Positions 27,001-41,469 of a stretch of DNA of 64,000 nucleotides are shown in pieces. The stretch's first letter is position 1; each line of letters begins with the position of its first letter. The DNA is taken from assembly GCF_001949145.1 (NCBI RefSeq), contig NW_019091362.1, forward strand, positions 2,579,790 through 2,643,789. Direction: 5' to 3'. Below the pieces are notes generated by a model. That model ran no database searches. It was given only the letters and a program-made list of their open reading frames with translations, and was not told the DNA's origin. The position numbers and the translations under genes are program-made. Source of the stretch: Acanthaster planci. Taxonomy: Eukaryota > Echinodermata > Asteroidea > Valvatida > Acanthasteridae.

Positions 27001-28687
27001 TTACTTTCAAAGCCACTTATTTTCCTGTTAATTGTACGTGGTACATTGATAACGCACTGAACAGTGATACTGCCCTCAAGTGCCGAAGACTTGCATATGA
27101 ATTCATTGCAGAAACAATGAACAAACAGCTATCTGTACACCCCCCACCCCTATACCTCCATCGATGCATTCAACTAGGTGAATGTTTAGCACCTGTTTGT
27201 TTAAACTTTGTTTAAGAAGGATATCACACTGGCATGAAGTGAGACACAGATCAGTTCTCCCACACTAATTGTCAATACAATACATGTATCACTTCAAATG
27301 TATGTGTGTAATTTTTTTCCCCTTTTCATACCAGAGGGGCCAAGGACAGAATGGAAAAAGCAAACTGAATGAGATGATTATGGGCATGGAAGTCCCTGGA
27401 CGGTGCCTGCGTCTATGTAAACATTGCACTGGGGTATACCCAGGACTATTAGAAGGGGAGACTGGAGATGCAATGGCTTGGGATTCCCAAACGGGATCCA
27501 CAGACTGGGGGAGGACATGGGCTCTCCTCCCCTGAACAAAAATTGTTTGAAAGAGCATTGAATCCTACACTCTATCTGGTGCATTTTAAATAGCCAAACC
27601 AACAAATCCAAAAGTTCTCTTTTGTAGCCAATTCACTGGTAAAACAATGGAGGATTACCAAGGATTACAAAAGGAAAGTTTGCTAAAACCACGGTGAGAT
27701 GCAACATGAGTACCGCAAATGTGGAAACAAAATGGCACTTATCATCTGCCAATACATACTGCGACCAACCATTTAGGTTTCTAAGTCAGAAGTTGGTGAT
27801 TCACTCTACATGTACAAGGCTCTTGTTCAAACCTCCAGACCCCCCACGTATGCCCACGTTGCAAAATACTGGTACCGGTACATTTGAAACAATGTAAGGG
27901 TTCATGTAGAATATGCCATGTCCAAAAGGTACAGTAAATTGTCAGCTTTTCCTCCTTTCATTACTAAGTTATGCTAACCACTGACGTTCATAGTGTACTT
28001 GGTAAGCTACCGCTAGCAATGCAGTGTTATAGTAAGGCAAGTCATGAAATCATTTATCAGCAGATTACACAATGCACCATGACAAATTAAGTGCTGAAAA
28101 GATAGCACTGGAATTCTGCCTTGCATAAAACACAATGTTGATCGAGCTCCATACCAGTGACATTAAAAGGGAGTGCATACATAAAAAGTGTGTGGGCTGG
28201 GGCTGGTCAACAAATAAAAATGTAAATACAGGTAGGCAAACTGTACATGACTCCTGTGCAATGACATTATCACCCACTTTTCATTCCTGAGGCCACAGGT
28301 ACCTGTACTGAGCATTCCTACCCCCATGCTTCATCAGCTTTCATGAGGGTCGGCCCAATTGCCTGCGTACTGTACATAATGTGCCAACAGAGCATTAAAA
28401 ACCAATGTTCACGGCCATTTATTGCACGCTGCATGCAAATCAGACTTTGGAATTTCTATTACAACCACTGGAACAGTACCAAAAACCAGAAGTGCACTGG
28501 ACATGACCAAAATAATCAAATCTGAACACGGCACAAGCAAACTCTAACTACATTCTGCTTAAATATGCACTGAGTATACAGTGTGTATAAATATACATCG
28601 GTGTAACCCCGACACAAAGTACATTTTGAAATAGCTCACGGTACCCGCTGCGACATCTGACTCAAGCCGGCCAGCTGACCCCGGCAA

Positions 28688-28761
28688 ACTTGGTTGCCGA
28701 GTGGTTAAGACTTCTGTACTACTATTAGGAGGTTAACTATGGGTTCGAATCCTACCCAAGT
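28688..28761 (+). repeat. tRNA-like segment of Ser/Leu type, pseudogene or SINE head
   Basis: ACTTGG at the left pairs with CCAAGT at the right, an A-box GCCGAGTGG matches the type II tRNA pattern, and a B-box GGTTCGAATCC sits in a mostly paired T arm. The D and anticodon stems pair badly, so a functional tRNA is unlikely. Related direct repeats lie on both sides (near 28570 and 28800). Confidence 0.45.
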
Positions 28762-29699
28762 AAGCTTGTGAATTTTTCATAGGCTCTCAGACAAGCACCG
28801 AGTATACAGTGTTCATGAATATACCGGTATGTTGGTGTAAGGGCAAAACCTGTAGTGTAGAATATGAGCTATACATGTACCAGTATCGCTCATGGCACTT
28901 TGCCACAGAATTTAAACGCAGGGGAACAAAGACTAACATCTGAGAGCAAATAACAGACATTTTGTTACATTTGCTATGGACCTTCCTTGAATCTTCCAAA
29001 ATCCCACACTTAACAGGAATCTGATGACCTATCATTTTTATACATGTACTTCAACTTCCAAGAAGCAGCAAACCCCATGGACTACATTCTACGTGTATAT
29101 AAGTACATGTACCCTATTAAATAAGTCCAACAAAATCCTCCAAACCCTCTTGACAGATTTTGAAGGGTTCAGGAGGTTGAAAAAAATTTGTTCTGCTGAT
29201 GCTGCAGACAAAAATTTGCCAAGGATTTATTGAATCCCTATGGTACCTCTTAAACACCAAAAACCCATGTTTGTTAATTCTGTTTATTCTACATGGAAGC
29301 AGAAATGCAAACACTGGTGTTTACGTTAGACTTACACCTGTCGGATAAGTTGACCCTTCCAGATCAAACTCGGCATCTTTAGATTTTCATTTCTGGGTGG
29401 ATGAACATAATCATTAAATGCCAAACTGGACATATCAAAAAAGTGCAGGTACACGTAACACTGGTACCTTCCTTTTCTCACAAACATGGATTTGCAATTG
29501 CCATAGCAACAATCCAGGGACCCAGCACACTTGGGGGAAATTTGCCATGAATAAAATGCGGACTGGCATGGATGCACAAGGGCGGAAATATCACGCAAAT
29601 AAAAAAGAGAAAGAATTTCAGTTGGCTTTTTTTCTTTTACGGAATAACAATAATAAAGAAAATTTAAAAAGTGCCGGTATCTGCCTAAATAAATATACA

Positions 29700-29768
29700 T
29701 TAACCCTACCAGTCCCAAATCCTCCAATTTCGATATGATTTTACATACACCCTAGGGGTTCGGGATAA
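29700..29768. mobile_element. 70-bp repeat with TTAACCCTA end, family B copy 1
   Basis: Nearly identical to 47348-47417 across its length (core CAGTCCCAAATCCTCCAATT, then ATTTTACATACACCCTAGGGG). The right end is a decayed version of the inverted TTAGGGTTAA seen in the other copy. It is very short and non-coding: a miniature inverted-repeat element or other small dispersed repeat. Confidence 0.7.
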
Positions 29769-32700
29769 AGAATAACACTAATGAATACATTAAAGAACAT
29801 GGAATAAAATGCTGTACTGAAGTAGACCACATTCTTTACATTTCATATTATGGACCCCAGACAGGTTCTTCTCCTTTTTGGTTTGGAAAAAAAGTCTTTA
29901 TTTTTAATTTCTACAGCAGATACCTCTTTCATTATTGAATTTTCAAGTTTCACATTTCACAATTCAATTCCACATTTTTTTGCAGCTAGATTCTCTTGGC
30001 AAACTCATCTCAATGAAGGTACATACATACATGTACATGAATTTTACTATGAAAACGTCAATTGGTTCATAAACAAGCAAGACAACTCTCTCAGTCATAT
30101 TATCCTTGGTCATTACCCAGACTTCTACTTCCACACATCCAAAGTAAAAAAATGTCCACAACGGAGCTTCTACAACAATACTGAACTAGATATGTAAGAC
30201 TCTTAGAGGAGACCAGCTATAGATTTACCTCAGAAGCATATACTGGTACAGCAGGCAAGACCCCTTTAATGGGATCTTATGGACTTTACTCATGAGGGAC
30301 CACAAATATTAGCTCACTGGCTGGCCATGGTTCAGTGATGCTGCCGACAACTAAATGGCTTTTAGGAGTAAATTATCCCACAGACATGACAAAGACGGCC
30401 CAGTATAACCTCACAAATTTCATTTTCAGACCAACAGATGAGGTGCCCCATTTCACATTTGCGTGAGCAAACACGACTGGCCCGTGGACTTTTTCTAGTT
30501 ATTTGCCGATGACTTCAAGCATGATCATGGAAACGTTGGCCCCCTCCCCCCAGTGTGAACTCGGAATAATTTCCTCCTGCGGCATAATCTGCATGTGTCA
30601 AGTTCTTTCTGTTTGACTTATGCTGTGTATTCAGGCATATTCAGTGTACTGCCTTGAAAAGTTAACATACATGTATATGAATGTATTTATGTCAAATGCA
30701 TGAAAATGTATTCATGACTTCAACATACAAATGCTTTGAAACATTACCGTATGTAGGTCAATAAATGTGCATAATTTCGACCAACAGGCACCACTTACTA
30801 ATGTTTATATCTCCGGTTCTCTGAATGGCGATTAATCCATTGAAGTCATCAATTAAAGAGAACCTATTCAGATCAGGATTCTACAAGTCTTAAGGGACAA
30901 TTTATTCTAAGCCTCAGGAATGTCACCTCATCTTTGTAAGTTTAGTCACAATTGACTTGAAGTTGAAAAGTGGTCCTGAGACATGTCAAATCAAATTTGG
31001 AAGAACTTTCAAGAAAATACATTTCTTTAAACATAATCTCTCACTCTGAATCTACGTGTGGATGAATTGCCAATTTCAAACCATTACCATGGAAACCGGC
31101 ACATTCAATAACTTCCACTCTCCCAAGTGTTAGTCAGTATTACTCAGTGAGTCTCAATGGTGTCCGGTTTCGTGCCCTAACGTCCTCACTCATGAAGAGG
31201 CCAACGATTCACCATCGACCCTCGCTAAAGAATTCCACTTTCCCTCTCTAAGAAGTGTTAAAACGCTATCCCCCTGGTCATGAATAAAACATTACAGCCC
31301 AGACGCCCCCCCCCAGATAGCGGTTATTGTTGACAATGGCCACTTGGCATTACATGTACACCTCACCGGTACTTCTTACTGTTGCAACACCAAGTTCTTT
31401 TTGGTGAATCACCTCTGAGGTGTTAACTCTATGCTTCAGTCAAAGAATGAGGAGTGTGACATGAATTATTGGGAACAAGCAGTAAACACAAATCTTTCGG
31501 GAATGTACAAGCACATGTAGTCTTGAACAGCAATGATACAAACTGATGCTCCTCTCACAAAGGAAAATTTGATTTATCCCTTCAAATCTCAGCACATCTA
31601 CATGATGTATATATTTCATTCATGGCATACAGTTGTATATGCGGAGGGGGCGGGATAATTATTTTTGAGGTAGGGGGATGGGCTATTGAATCATTCCTCC
31701 CTTCCTCGCTTTATTGTGGTGAACACAAAATTAAAGCAGAGACTGTGAAGAATTCACGTGACTTACCAGCAACTGAGATGTCACTCAAAAAAAAAGGAAA
31801 ATCGTCAACAAAGCTATAAATATACTATTCTGGTTTAAAATTCTGCCTGAATGTAGTAGATTAAAGATGTATATATCTATATCAAGAACACCGCCCACTT
31901 TTGTCATATGGTGTCAACCCCCCCCCTCATTTTTCAAATTTCCATGGGCAGGTATGTCATCCCTCTACAAATCCCCATCCCTCACCCAATTTCCGGCACA
32001 TATTTACACTAGTGATTTTCATCCCACTGGTATCACACTTGACCAAATTCAGGAGAAGTTCCATGATTCGGCAAAGTTTATCATCAAGTAAGTAAACTAT
32101 ATCACTCTGAACAACATGACCGATACACAGTTTTAGAGTCCTGCACGTTCCACCAACCATCAACAGTAATAAGACAAAGATTCGAAGAATACGTGAACTT
32201 GACAAAGTTACTTTGTTTAAAGTGAGTTCTCAAGAACATAAAAACAGAATTTACCTCAGTTTAAGATTCTCTGCAGTACATGCACACGTAGAAAAATAAC
32301 AGATACAATTCCCACGCCCGACAGGGGAAACCTCTCACAATTGGTGCAGGATGGAGATTGAGATTCGAATACTGTGAACGAACACGTGCCACTCAAGGTA
32401 TTGGTACATATGTACATGTATGTCTTGGTCACAGAAACCTATAAGCAGGAACAGCTGATTGTAACAGGGTTAAAATGGAAAATTGTCCCTTCAACTCTCT
32501 TGTCTCCAAGATTGCCATCCTCTGGAGGTTTCGAGTCTCGAGTCCATGGGGCTAATGACGGGTGTGACTGGCAACACAGGAGCGGGTGGCTCTTAAAATT
32601 CCCAGCCGCTATCTCATTACTCAACATTTACATTCTGATGATCTCCGGGTTGGGAGACAAGAAGGCAAAATATGCACTAATTACCCTCACCCAGGATCTC

Positions 32701-35700
32701 CTGACAAGTTTCAGATCACCAGTGATATCAAAATATTGACCAATTTGAGGCCTTGTGGTGGGGGGAGGGTCTGCCTAATTGGGCAGTGGCCCTGGAGCTG
32801 AATGGACAGCATTTCCACAGAAGTTCACCTGCTCAAAGATTGCTGTTTTTAATTTGTTTTGGGGGTGCAAGTGCCTGCCTCTGTGTGTGTGAATAACTTC
32901 AAGGTGCAGGCTATAAGGACAGATGATGTACCGGTATGATATGTAATCTTGAAAGGAAACCTGCTGAACACCAGCTCCACCTCCTTCAAATCTATATGGA
33001 CATTTTGGAGGATCTTGTCCCACTGAGGAATACAGACCCCATCCACTATCACTGTTACATGTGAGGATTCACTGACAATCTGGCCCTTGAAGTGCACTCA
33101 CCTTTACATCACATGTACGTACATGTACCTAACGTGGGTATTCATTTGTTTTTGAGGAGTTAAAACATAGAAAATGCTTAATGTTCCATCAATCAGAACA
33201 TTATTTCAAGCTGGATTTTCCTTGATGGGTTCCATGACTGCTCCTCTTGATTTTGCCATGGATAATCATGCCCAAAAACGACCTGTTACAGTGTACATGT
33301 GTGCTTACCTATGGCAGTGAGATAGGACGCGAACCATTGAGTCCCTACAGGGAAAACACAAAATGTGACCAAAATGTGACGTCATTATGTTTTAATTGAA
33401 CTGCCTCTAAAAACTGTGTTTTCAAGTCCACACAAGGCTCACGCAACCTGCATTATGTGGACATAAAACAATCTCTTGGAGTGTGTTGCTGAGTTCCTGC
33501 ACATTGGTTGGTTTGGGATTCAGGAAGGCCCCGAAGTACAGACTTGACCCAACCTAAAAATAAAATGAGTAACAAGTCGCCAGAGCAACTGGTTAAAGGA
33601 TTTTCAATATACCTTGCACAAAAATAAATAGGAACCCTCATCAGGATGTCAAACTAAGTTATGTGCATGCACAGGTGCTTGTACATGTACATCAAGACAA
33701 GGAGTACAGTTCTCTCTTTCTAAATGAAAACCGGAACAAAATTACTCGATAAAAATCGTTTAACAATTCTTTTTGTGGAATCCAGTCACAAATTCTTGGG
33801 GCTCTAAAACTGACTGAGTACATTACAACAGAATGTCAACATTGTCAATTAGAATGGGAAAATTTGTGGGAAAAAAAATCATTTCACATCACACACACAT
33901 TTCACAAGGTGTGAACATAATTTCCCACTTGTATGAAAAGGTGTGAAAATTTTTCCCTACTTGTGTGGAAATGTGAAAACATATATTCCCACTTGTGTAA
34001 AAATCTATGAACATTCTTTTCCCAAATGTAGGAATATTTGTGAATGTGTTTCTTTCCACTTTGGGAAAGTCTGTAAAAATCTTTTCTCACTTTGGGAAAA
34101 GTTTTTTTGTATTTTGTGACATGAAAATTAGTTCCCTTGAAAGAGAAAAGTTCATTCCCGTCTTTTTTTCTGTGACATGCTTTATTAGATAGGACAGTCA
34201 ACAAGGCACCTTTTGACAACATCATCACCAGACACTGCAACATCCAATCTTCCGGTTTAACGTCCGCTTCCCTCATTCTTCATGATTTAAAACCGAAACA
34301 ACATGATTAACCGTTTATTGAATGAGTCATATCTCATTTGCCACGTGATACACGTACGAATGTCCAGTCTTAAATAAAATGACTCATAATTTATTTTAAA
34401 TTAATGCCCACTTCACTGGCTTTAATATCAAATTTATTCTAAGAATATTCACAGAAAATTTATTGCCAAGAGGCAACTGGATTTACATTCATTCAGTTAC
34501 AATTACCACATTTTTTCTTTCCAATATTTTATGGAATTCTTTGACATAACTATATCTCCCATGCAAAACTATTTTATTCTGAACAAAATATTCTGAAGTA
34601 GAATCTTCAGAAGCAATCAAATTTATCAGTATGGACACAAAATTCCTAGCAAAACAGCAAACTGAACCTTGATTTCTTGACACGACGACACTCGTCGGCA
34701 AATCATCTCAAAACCTGTAAAGACTGCCTCAGCCTGGAGGATCAAACATCATAATTAAAATGGAAAATTCACCGAGACAGGCTAGAGTTTCAAATTAACA
34801 AACGTGGGCGTCCCTGACCTGCCGCATTCCAGAATAGCACCGATTCCTCTCCACTTGAAGGGACTGCCTGACAGCACGACCACAACCCGGCACTTTCAAA
34901 TACAAGTTTGGGTTTCCACAGGATACTGTTTCAATGAGGACAGGGAGTTCGGTGTCAATCACAGAAATTGAAGTGTATTTGCACGCATTTTCCCTGGTCG
35001 TTCACTGTGAACATTGTCAGCAAAGGGAAAATGAAATATAAACAGCACAAACACAATGAAGAGTTTTTAAAAAAGACAATACACAAATGCCAAAGGAAAA
35101 CAAACAATGGTGAGTAAAACCAAACAAATGTTAACAAAAAATAAAAAGATTCAAACAATTCAAAAATGTTGACAAGTACTCAAAAAATTACAATAAGAAA
35201 ATAAAAGATGGAAAAGCTTTAAAATGAGAGTAGGTATCCAATGAACAGTTACAAAGAAGACATTAATTACATGTACAAACATACAAATAAACAATTTCAT
35301 AAACAAAAATTGGCAAACAGCAAATTGCAAATTAAGAGCATAATTCCAATTACAACAAAACTACAGCTAGACATGTCTGCAGCATTTTCAGTGCAGGCAG
35401 GAAACTCCCCACAAAGTTCAATGACCTGTTAATCTCATTAGCACACAGCACAGATCCATGAAATCAATTTATGGCAGGCGTTATTTGATCTGAGCACATC
35501 CACTCATTAAGTAATTACACATAATGCATAAATGCACATATTGATTTGTTACGCTGCATTCAGCAAATTGCTTTAATGTGCAACTATTTCAAAAACAGTT
35601 TCAAGTTACACGTGGAAGTGTGTTTGGAGCTGTGCAAATTTACTACAAAGAATAGCCTTTTTAAAAATTGGACTGTTTAATTCACCTGTGAGCATGAAAA

Positions 35701-38700
35701 AGCTTGGACAATAAAACAGGAAGCAAACATTTTATACAGTTTGGTTTTCCAAGACCTTACACTCACATTTGATCGGTCAACTACAAAGGTGTGGCATTTC
35801 TCATCTGAACTTGACAAAGCCTTTTGAAACTACCGGTATTAGAACTCGAGGTTCCCAATTTCACCAAAAATAATCTGAATTCTGATCTGTCCTGTAATGG
35901 TTTCTTCAATGCTTTATACAGTTCAGCGACTGAAGCCAATCTGATCATAAATGTCTGCGACCTCTAGTGCATAGCAACATCACTAGTGTGCACCACTGAA
36001 ACAAGATTTTAATTTGTTATTGCTGAACTGTTTATAAAAATCTACACAATACATGTGGGATCTCCAAGAAGGTGATGAGAATTTTTTTTCTCCCCCATGA
36101 ATATTGCAGAAGCTGTAGCACTAGCCCATCTCTTGATATACACGTGTATATGAAGATGTCCGCTGGGTTGTCTGGCCTGCATCGTGGCACTGTGTGGATT
36201 CCTACCCCGCGGAACAACAAGCCTGGACCATTAACATCCTTTTATCGAACACGGATCAGCAAAATATCAGGTTCAACTCAGCTGCAAGAGGAGATATGCT
36301 ACTACACACATACTGTGTGTGGCTGATAATCTGAGAACATGAAACGGTTGCAGGCAATTTGGGCTCTCCTTTTAGTGAGGGTTGCTTGTCCCTGACAATA
36401 CTGTTGATAATCCTCCCAGGAGAGACAGAGAGCAGATTGAGTCAGTAGATCTTGCATTTTTTGTTATCAGACTCTAGATTTTCTTTCTTCCATTTTTTTT
36501 TTCAGCAGGAAACAGTTTCAAAGTGTCTGCTTGCGAATCAGCATCTGTCATGACTGATGACACTTTTATCTCCCAAGGCACATTCTTTTTTTTTTTCTTT
36601 CTTTTTTTCCCCCATAACACTTACAAGCATCTTCCCTTCATTTTGATGATTAATCCTTCGTAGCATTTTTATTCCACACAAATATACCATAATAGAATGG
36701 TCAAAAGCTTAGTGTCTTTTTTCCTGGCTCCAGGCCTACATGTAGTTTGGGTATCACATTTTTTTGGAGACCACTACAAATAAAGGTCTATAAATGCAAA
36801 GTTTGCTGAAGCCAATGATCAACAGCAGCACTGAGCCTGTTGATTGGTCAATAACTGTCAGCTGACTAAAACCACGTTTGGTTGATACTTGCTGATTGGT
36901 TACACTCTGGAGGTCCAAACCGCAACAAACTGTAACAATTTATTAATCACTGAATCTGCACATTGATATAAAAGTTCACTGGATAAGGGCATTCTCTGCA
37001 GACTACCATACGTGTACATCAAACCATCTCTGATTCAAGATTCAGTACATGTAAACGTGTACAGGAATAAAGAGAGACAAAGACTGTTGCTTTAATATCA
37101 TCTCAACGCATCATGTACATGTACATTTCTACACATATCTTGCCCACAGTGCATATACCGGTATGCTTACATTTTTTCCATATTGAACATTCATGTACAG
37201 TGTACATAAATTTACATCAGTTCTTATGAAAAGACAACCGAGGGTAAATCTGAACTTCTACAATGCTTCATGGATCATTAATTACAGCACCACCAAGGCA
37301 ATCGATAATGTGTACATGCTGCCTTAATTATGTGTGGTATTCACGAGTGAGTTTGGATCTGTGCCAGCTCGATATTGATGTCCTCATAATGCATCTGGAG
37401 ACATCCGGGATATCTACACGTAAAGTGTAGGAACCACAGCACAATGGTGATTTTGATGTCTGTGAGATTGCTCCTGGGCAGACATGTAACAAATTTTAAG
37501 GCTACAAATTTTACCAGCTTGGGATTCGCACCTACCAGTATTGGCATAGTGTTAACATACTTTATCTATGATAATACATGTACTAAGCCAAGTGCATCTA
37601 TATGCAAATACGCACATAATGTACATGCATGTACCTGAGTGTCTTTATATGGTCTCAGGCGTCATCCTTCAATGAGGCAATTTGTGCCTTAGATTAAATT
37701 TACACAATTTTGAGCTGTGTGAAAAAAAAGGTCCTTGTAAAAGTTATCAGAGGTGCTGGTAATCCACTCCAAGCGGAACAAAAGAAGGTGTGTTTTAGGC
37801 GCGCCATGAGGTGTGCAAGTATATGCGCGTTTGACGTGGAGCACGCTGAGTACGCATAATTAATTTACTCCAGCATGTTTGGTCTTTGCGTACACGCAGA
37901 ACGCAGGCAAGAACCAGCTTGTGACCACATGTCCTTCTTTTGCCAATCGGGGGAGGGGGGTGCACTTCAGCTCGGGGCGGATTGTTAATATTATCTAAGA
38001 AAAAGTACACACTAAAGGTACCAACCCAAAGGTTTGCTGCACTAAGCATAGGTGTATATCATTTTACAGCCCATTCCAGGGTCTTCGTATGTCTCCCAGT
38101 GCAGGGAAGGCGACTCCTCTGCTTTCAGCAACTTTGCGTGCGCCTGTGTGCTGTCAAATTAAACTTAATAACGTGGTGACATTTCCACAAGAGGCTATCC
38201 AGGGATGCCCTGCCTAGTAGAGTTCACGTCTTCGTGCTGCGGCATCAGGGATGCCGTTGTACCAGTGGCTCTTTAAATCTGCAGAGTCAGGTTAAACTTA
38301 ACAAGAACACTGAGCCCTCGAACAGTATTTAAAAATTGGGTGCCCAAATTTACCTGGCATAGATTTTAACACAGTATCCAGGTTGCATAATTGTTATGCT
38401 TACTGAACATAGGCCTACACATGCATACATCTGGAATAAAAATAGGCCGACAGGTTGTCCAAAAGACACAAAAGTTTGCTGGCTGAAACCTTGACTCCCT
38501 GATAAGTTACAAGAACAAATGAGGCTTGGATATTTACATGCTAAGAAATTGCGAACCAATGGTATTTTAAAACCAAACTATTCGCTACAGACCTATTGAC
38601 AATTCAGGTCAATGTAAACTTTTTTGAGAAACAATTAATAGCTATATTTGACAGATTTCATCACAAGCCCCAACTTGGTTCATTCTGCTCAAACAACTGC

Positions 38701-40130
38701 CCAACAATTCCTCAACAGAAAGATGCATTTTCCTCCACTGAATCCATTTTAGTTAAATTTCCTTTGAAGTGAAAAGAACAGTCTCAAAGGAGTCCTTACT
38801 TGAAAGCTACAAGTTAGAATTAAGCATTAAATGATGAGCTCTAGTTTACCTGACAAGAAATTTTTCAACTACTGAACCACTCTCTTTTTGTTCAATAAAA
38901 CCCCACGCATCTTTTTATTCCTGTTTTCACTGCGCTCCCCCGAGAACACACTTTTATAATGTGTTTTGAACTAGGTTGAGTACAGCAGGCAACCAATCAC
39001 AGACCTTTCACACTTCATCTGTCAAGATTGCTCTCCCTTCTCTTTTCCCAGGACACTCCAAACGTCTTCACGGTTATTCGCTATCACGTCAGGTGGGAAT
39101 AGGGCATTGACTTCATCCAAAATTGGGGGCTCGTAAAAGGTCAGCCTGTCTGTGCCAAGGCAGGGATCCAATGCTTTTTCAAATGTGCAATGAAATTGAC
39201 TGAGTCCACATCAGCATCGACCACCAAAACACAAGCAGATCGTAAATACCTTTGTCAAAACACTTTCTCAAGCTGGGGTGACTTTTCTACCGTATATGTA
39301 CATTTCAAAATTCAGCTTGTAACGACATGTGGTGATTAAGTTGACTTTTCATCAGCTTGATGTTAATACTTTGCTATTTATTTAATTTTTTTCCCCCCGG
39401 GGGACAACAAAATTACGACAGCTTCATTTTTTAAAGTGCTGGTTATGTCATGATGAGGTGCTTGCTAGTTACCACTTGTTCAGCTCATTCTGATCACAGT
39501 TGGGTCCCAATTTGGGATCATTCTGTGGCCAAAAAATAGCAAAGTGAGAGAAGGTGGTCACATTCTTGACACGTCTCTTGGATTCTGGACTGTGGAGCGG
39601 CTTGGGTCTCATGGCGAAGCAAACCAAGGGATGCCAGAGTTTGCAAATTCTCAGCATTTAGATTAATTTCACCAAACTTTTCATTTATCAAATACCCTGG
39701 AGAATCTTCAAGGAAAAATTGAATGAGCCCCTCCCCCCAAAAAAGGCTTGAAATATTTTGGGAGGGTCAATCGAAACATAGAATAAAAAGTCTTTTTGCT
39801 GGAAGTCTGCTGTTGGCACAGTTTGATAGCTGCTGTGCAATGTTGAAAGTAGCATAATATTCTGGAAAGAAAGGTGAGGACTGCATGGTACTTGTCTGTT
39901 GAAGAACAGAATCCCAATCCTCTTATAGAATACTGAAGTAAATACTTGTGTAAAGTTTACGTGTGTAAAGTTCCACGTATGTGTGTAAAGGCAAGAAAGT
40001 GAGACCCAGCACATAAACCAACACCTGCGCATACTCCAATTGTTTGCACTACACTTCCTGGTTCACATGACATCTTGCTTTTGTACTCAATAGAAGGTAT
40101 TTTTAACAGGAATCCTTCAGCAAATTCACC
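29769..40130. other. Non-coding stretch
   Basis: Holds the degenerate minisatellite at 33.9 kb, an AT-rich island with homeodomain- and POU-like words at about 35440-35590, and several pyrimidine runs. Open frames are AT-driven and lack splice support. Confidence 0.5.
33896..34110. repeat. Degenerate minisatellite
   Basis: Units of roughly 36-40 bases repeat the theme TTCCCACTTGTGTGAAAA followed by TGTGAACAT, with heavy divergence, at least five times. The long frame on the - strand here simply reflects the repeat and is not treated as a gene. Confidence 0.5.
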
Positions 40131-40306
40131 AATATGAGCGATTCACAATAGTGCACCACCAAGAGTTTGCAACGCATTGGCCAATCAGAACGTGTGAAAT
40201 TTGTCGACCCTTTCCAAACGCACAATGGGTCGACAAATTCCGCGCATTGTGATTGGCCAACGCTTGGCAAACTCTTGGTGGCACACTAGTGTGAAACAGC
40301 CGTATT
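40131..40306. mobile_element. Palindromic foldback element, family A copy 2
   Basis: Same family as 17808-17982 by length and by shared blocks: CGATTCACAATAGTGC near the left end, the central CCCTTTCCAAACGC, GGGTCGACA and ATTGTGATTGG. The halves are inverse complements, and the ends read AATATGAGC and GCCGTATT. No target duplication is clear. It is non-coding and could fold into one long hairpin. Confidence 0.85.
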
Positions 40307-40848
40307 GATGTGGCTCATGAAACAATATTTCAACTTGATTTTGACACATGAGCTACACATGAGATTTCAGATTATTTTCAGTATGTTTATACTCGCCATC
40401 TCAAGAATATGCTGATGGCAAAACTTAATTCTTTTCTTGAAAATATAAAAGTGATACTGTCTTCCTTGGCGAAAACTCGCTATGCTACAGAATTATTCCA
40501 GGGTACTTTCCGAGTTTCAACATCTTCCAGCATGCACTATATGAGTATGTACAGCAAGCACAATCATGTACCAACACGGAACCGTGATAACACTAGATAA
40601 GGAGAATACACAATATGCATGCAGTGGGATAAGGTTGAAGGGATTTAAATTCCTTCTGCAAAAGTCAAATTCCGATCTGTAAATCACAGTGAAATTGATC
40701 ACCTCTGCAGCTTAAAATGATGAAATTCACAATGTCGTGAAAGGGACTGGCCCCAAAATTTACCACTGTGATATCCCTTCAGAGCTTCTATGATATTGCT
40801 AATTCATCCTACGTACTTACTTACAAAGTCAAACTCTAGGACAAAGGC

Positions 40849-40890
40849 ATACATGTATGTACATGTACATGTACATAGTGTACATTTGTA
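40849..40890. repeat. TACATGTA-rich cluster
   Basis: Overlapping ATGTACATGTACATGTACAT words in a short run. Same simple-sequence theme as 23988-24063. Confidence 0.7.
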
Positions 40891-41469
40891 CAATGAATGG
40901 GTCCCATGGCACACCTCTGTCAACACTTGCGTGTATGATCACAGTATATTTTGACAGTTAACACATACTGTAACATCACACCCTGAGAAAGCCCCAGGAG
41001 ATTCCTTTTTTTTTCCCTTTAAGCATCGGCAACATCAATGCAGCAATATATCCACCAGTGCGTGTTATTACATGGACTCACTTCAACCACAATAATTGAA
41101 ACAGTGCCTCGACTTTTTTTCTCTTAGGGTAAGGTACACACCCTTCACCTTACAGCCCAGGTAGGACGCATACTGTTAAGTCCACCGCTCTGAAATGTCA
41201 GAAGAGTACTACACATGTGTACACTTGACCGTATTCCTCATTTCAACAACTACATGTATGGTCTTCTTTTTTTTTAATTTTTCCCCACAAACATATGCCG
41301 CACATATGTTCTGGTAAGAAAAGTACGACCAACTCCACAGGGGCAGCCCAATTACAGTACTGTAGGTGAGAACACTGACCACAAGTGGGCAATTGCAGTT
41401 CATGTTGAATTCAGTAACACCAGTAGCCATTTGGACAAGCACAAAATGTCAGAGTTGAAGAGAAATGGG

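Larger units (their letters stand above)
18216..29699. other. Non-coding stretch
   Basis: Contains TACATGTA clusters, the tRNA-like segment at 28.7 kb and one coding-like frame at 19841-20100 treated as a finding. No defensible exon chain. It would be intergenic or belong to a long intron of a gene outside the window. Confidence 0.5.

Noticed and set aside
33902-34276. 124-codon minus-strand frame
   Set aside because: Its repeated peptide pattern comes from the underlying degenerate minisatellite.
34489-34701. 70-codon minus-strand frame
   Set aside because: Composition follows local AT-richness, no splice sites or family; adjacent to the minisatellite region.
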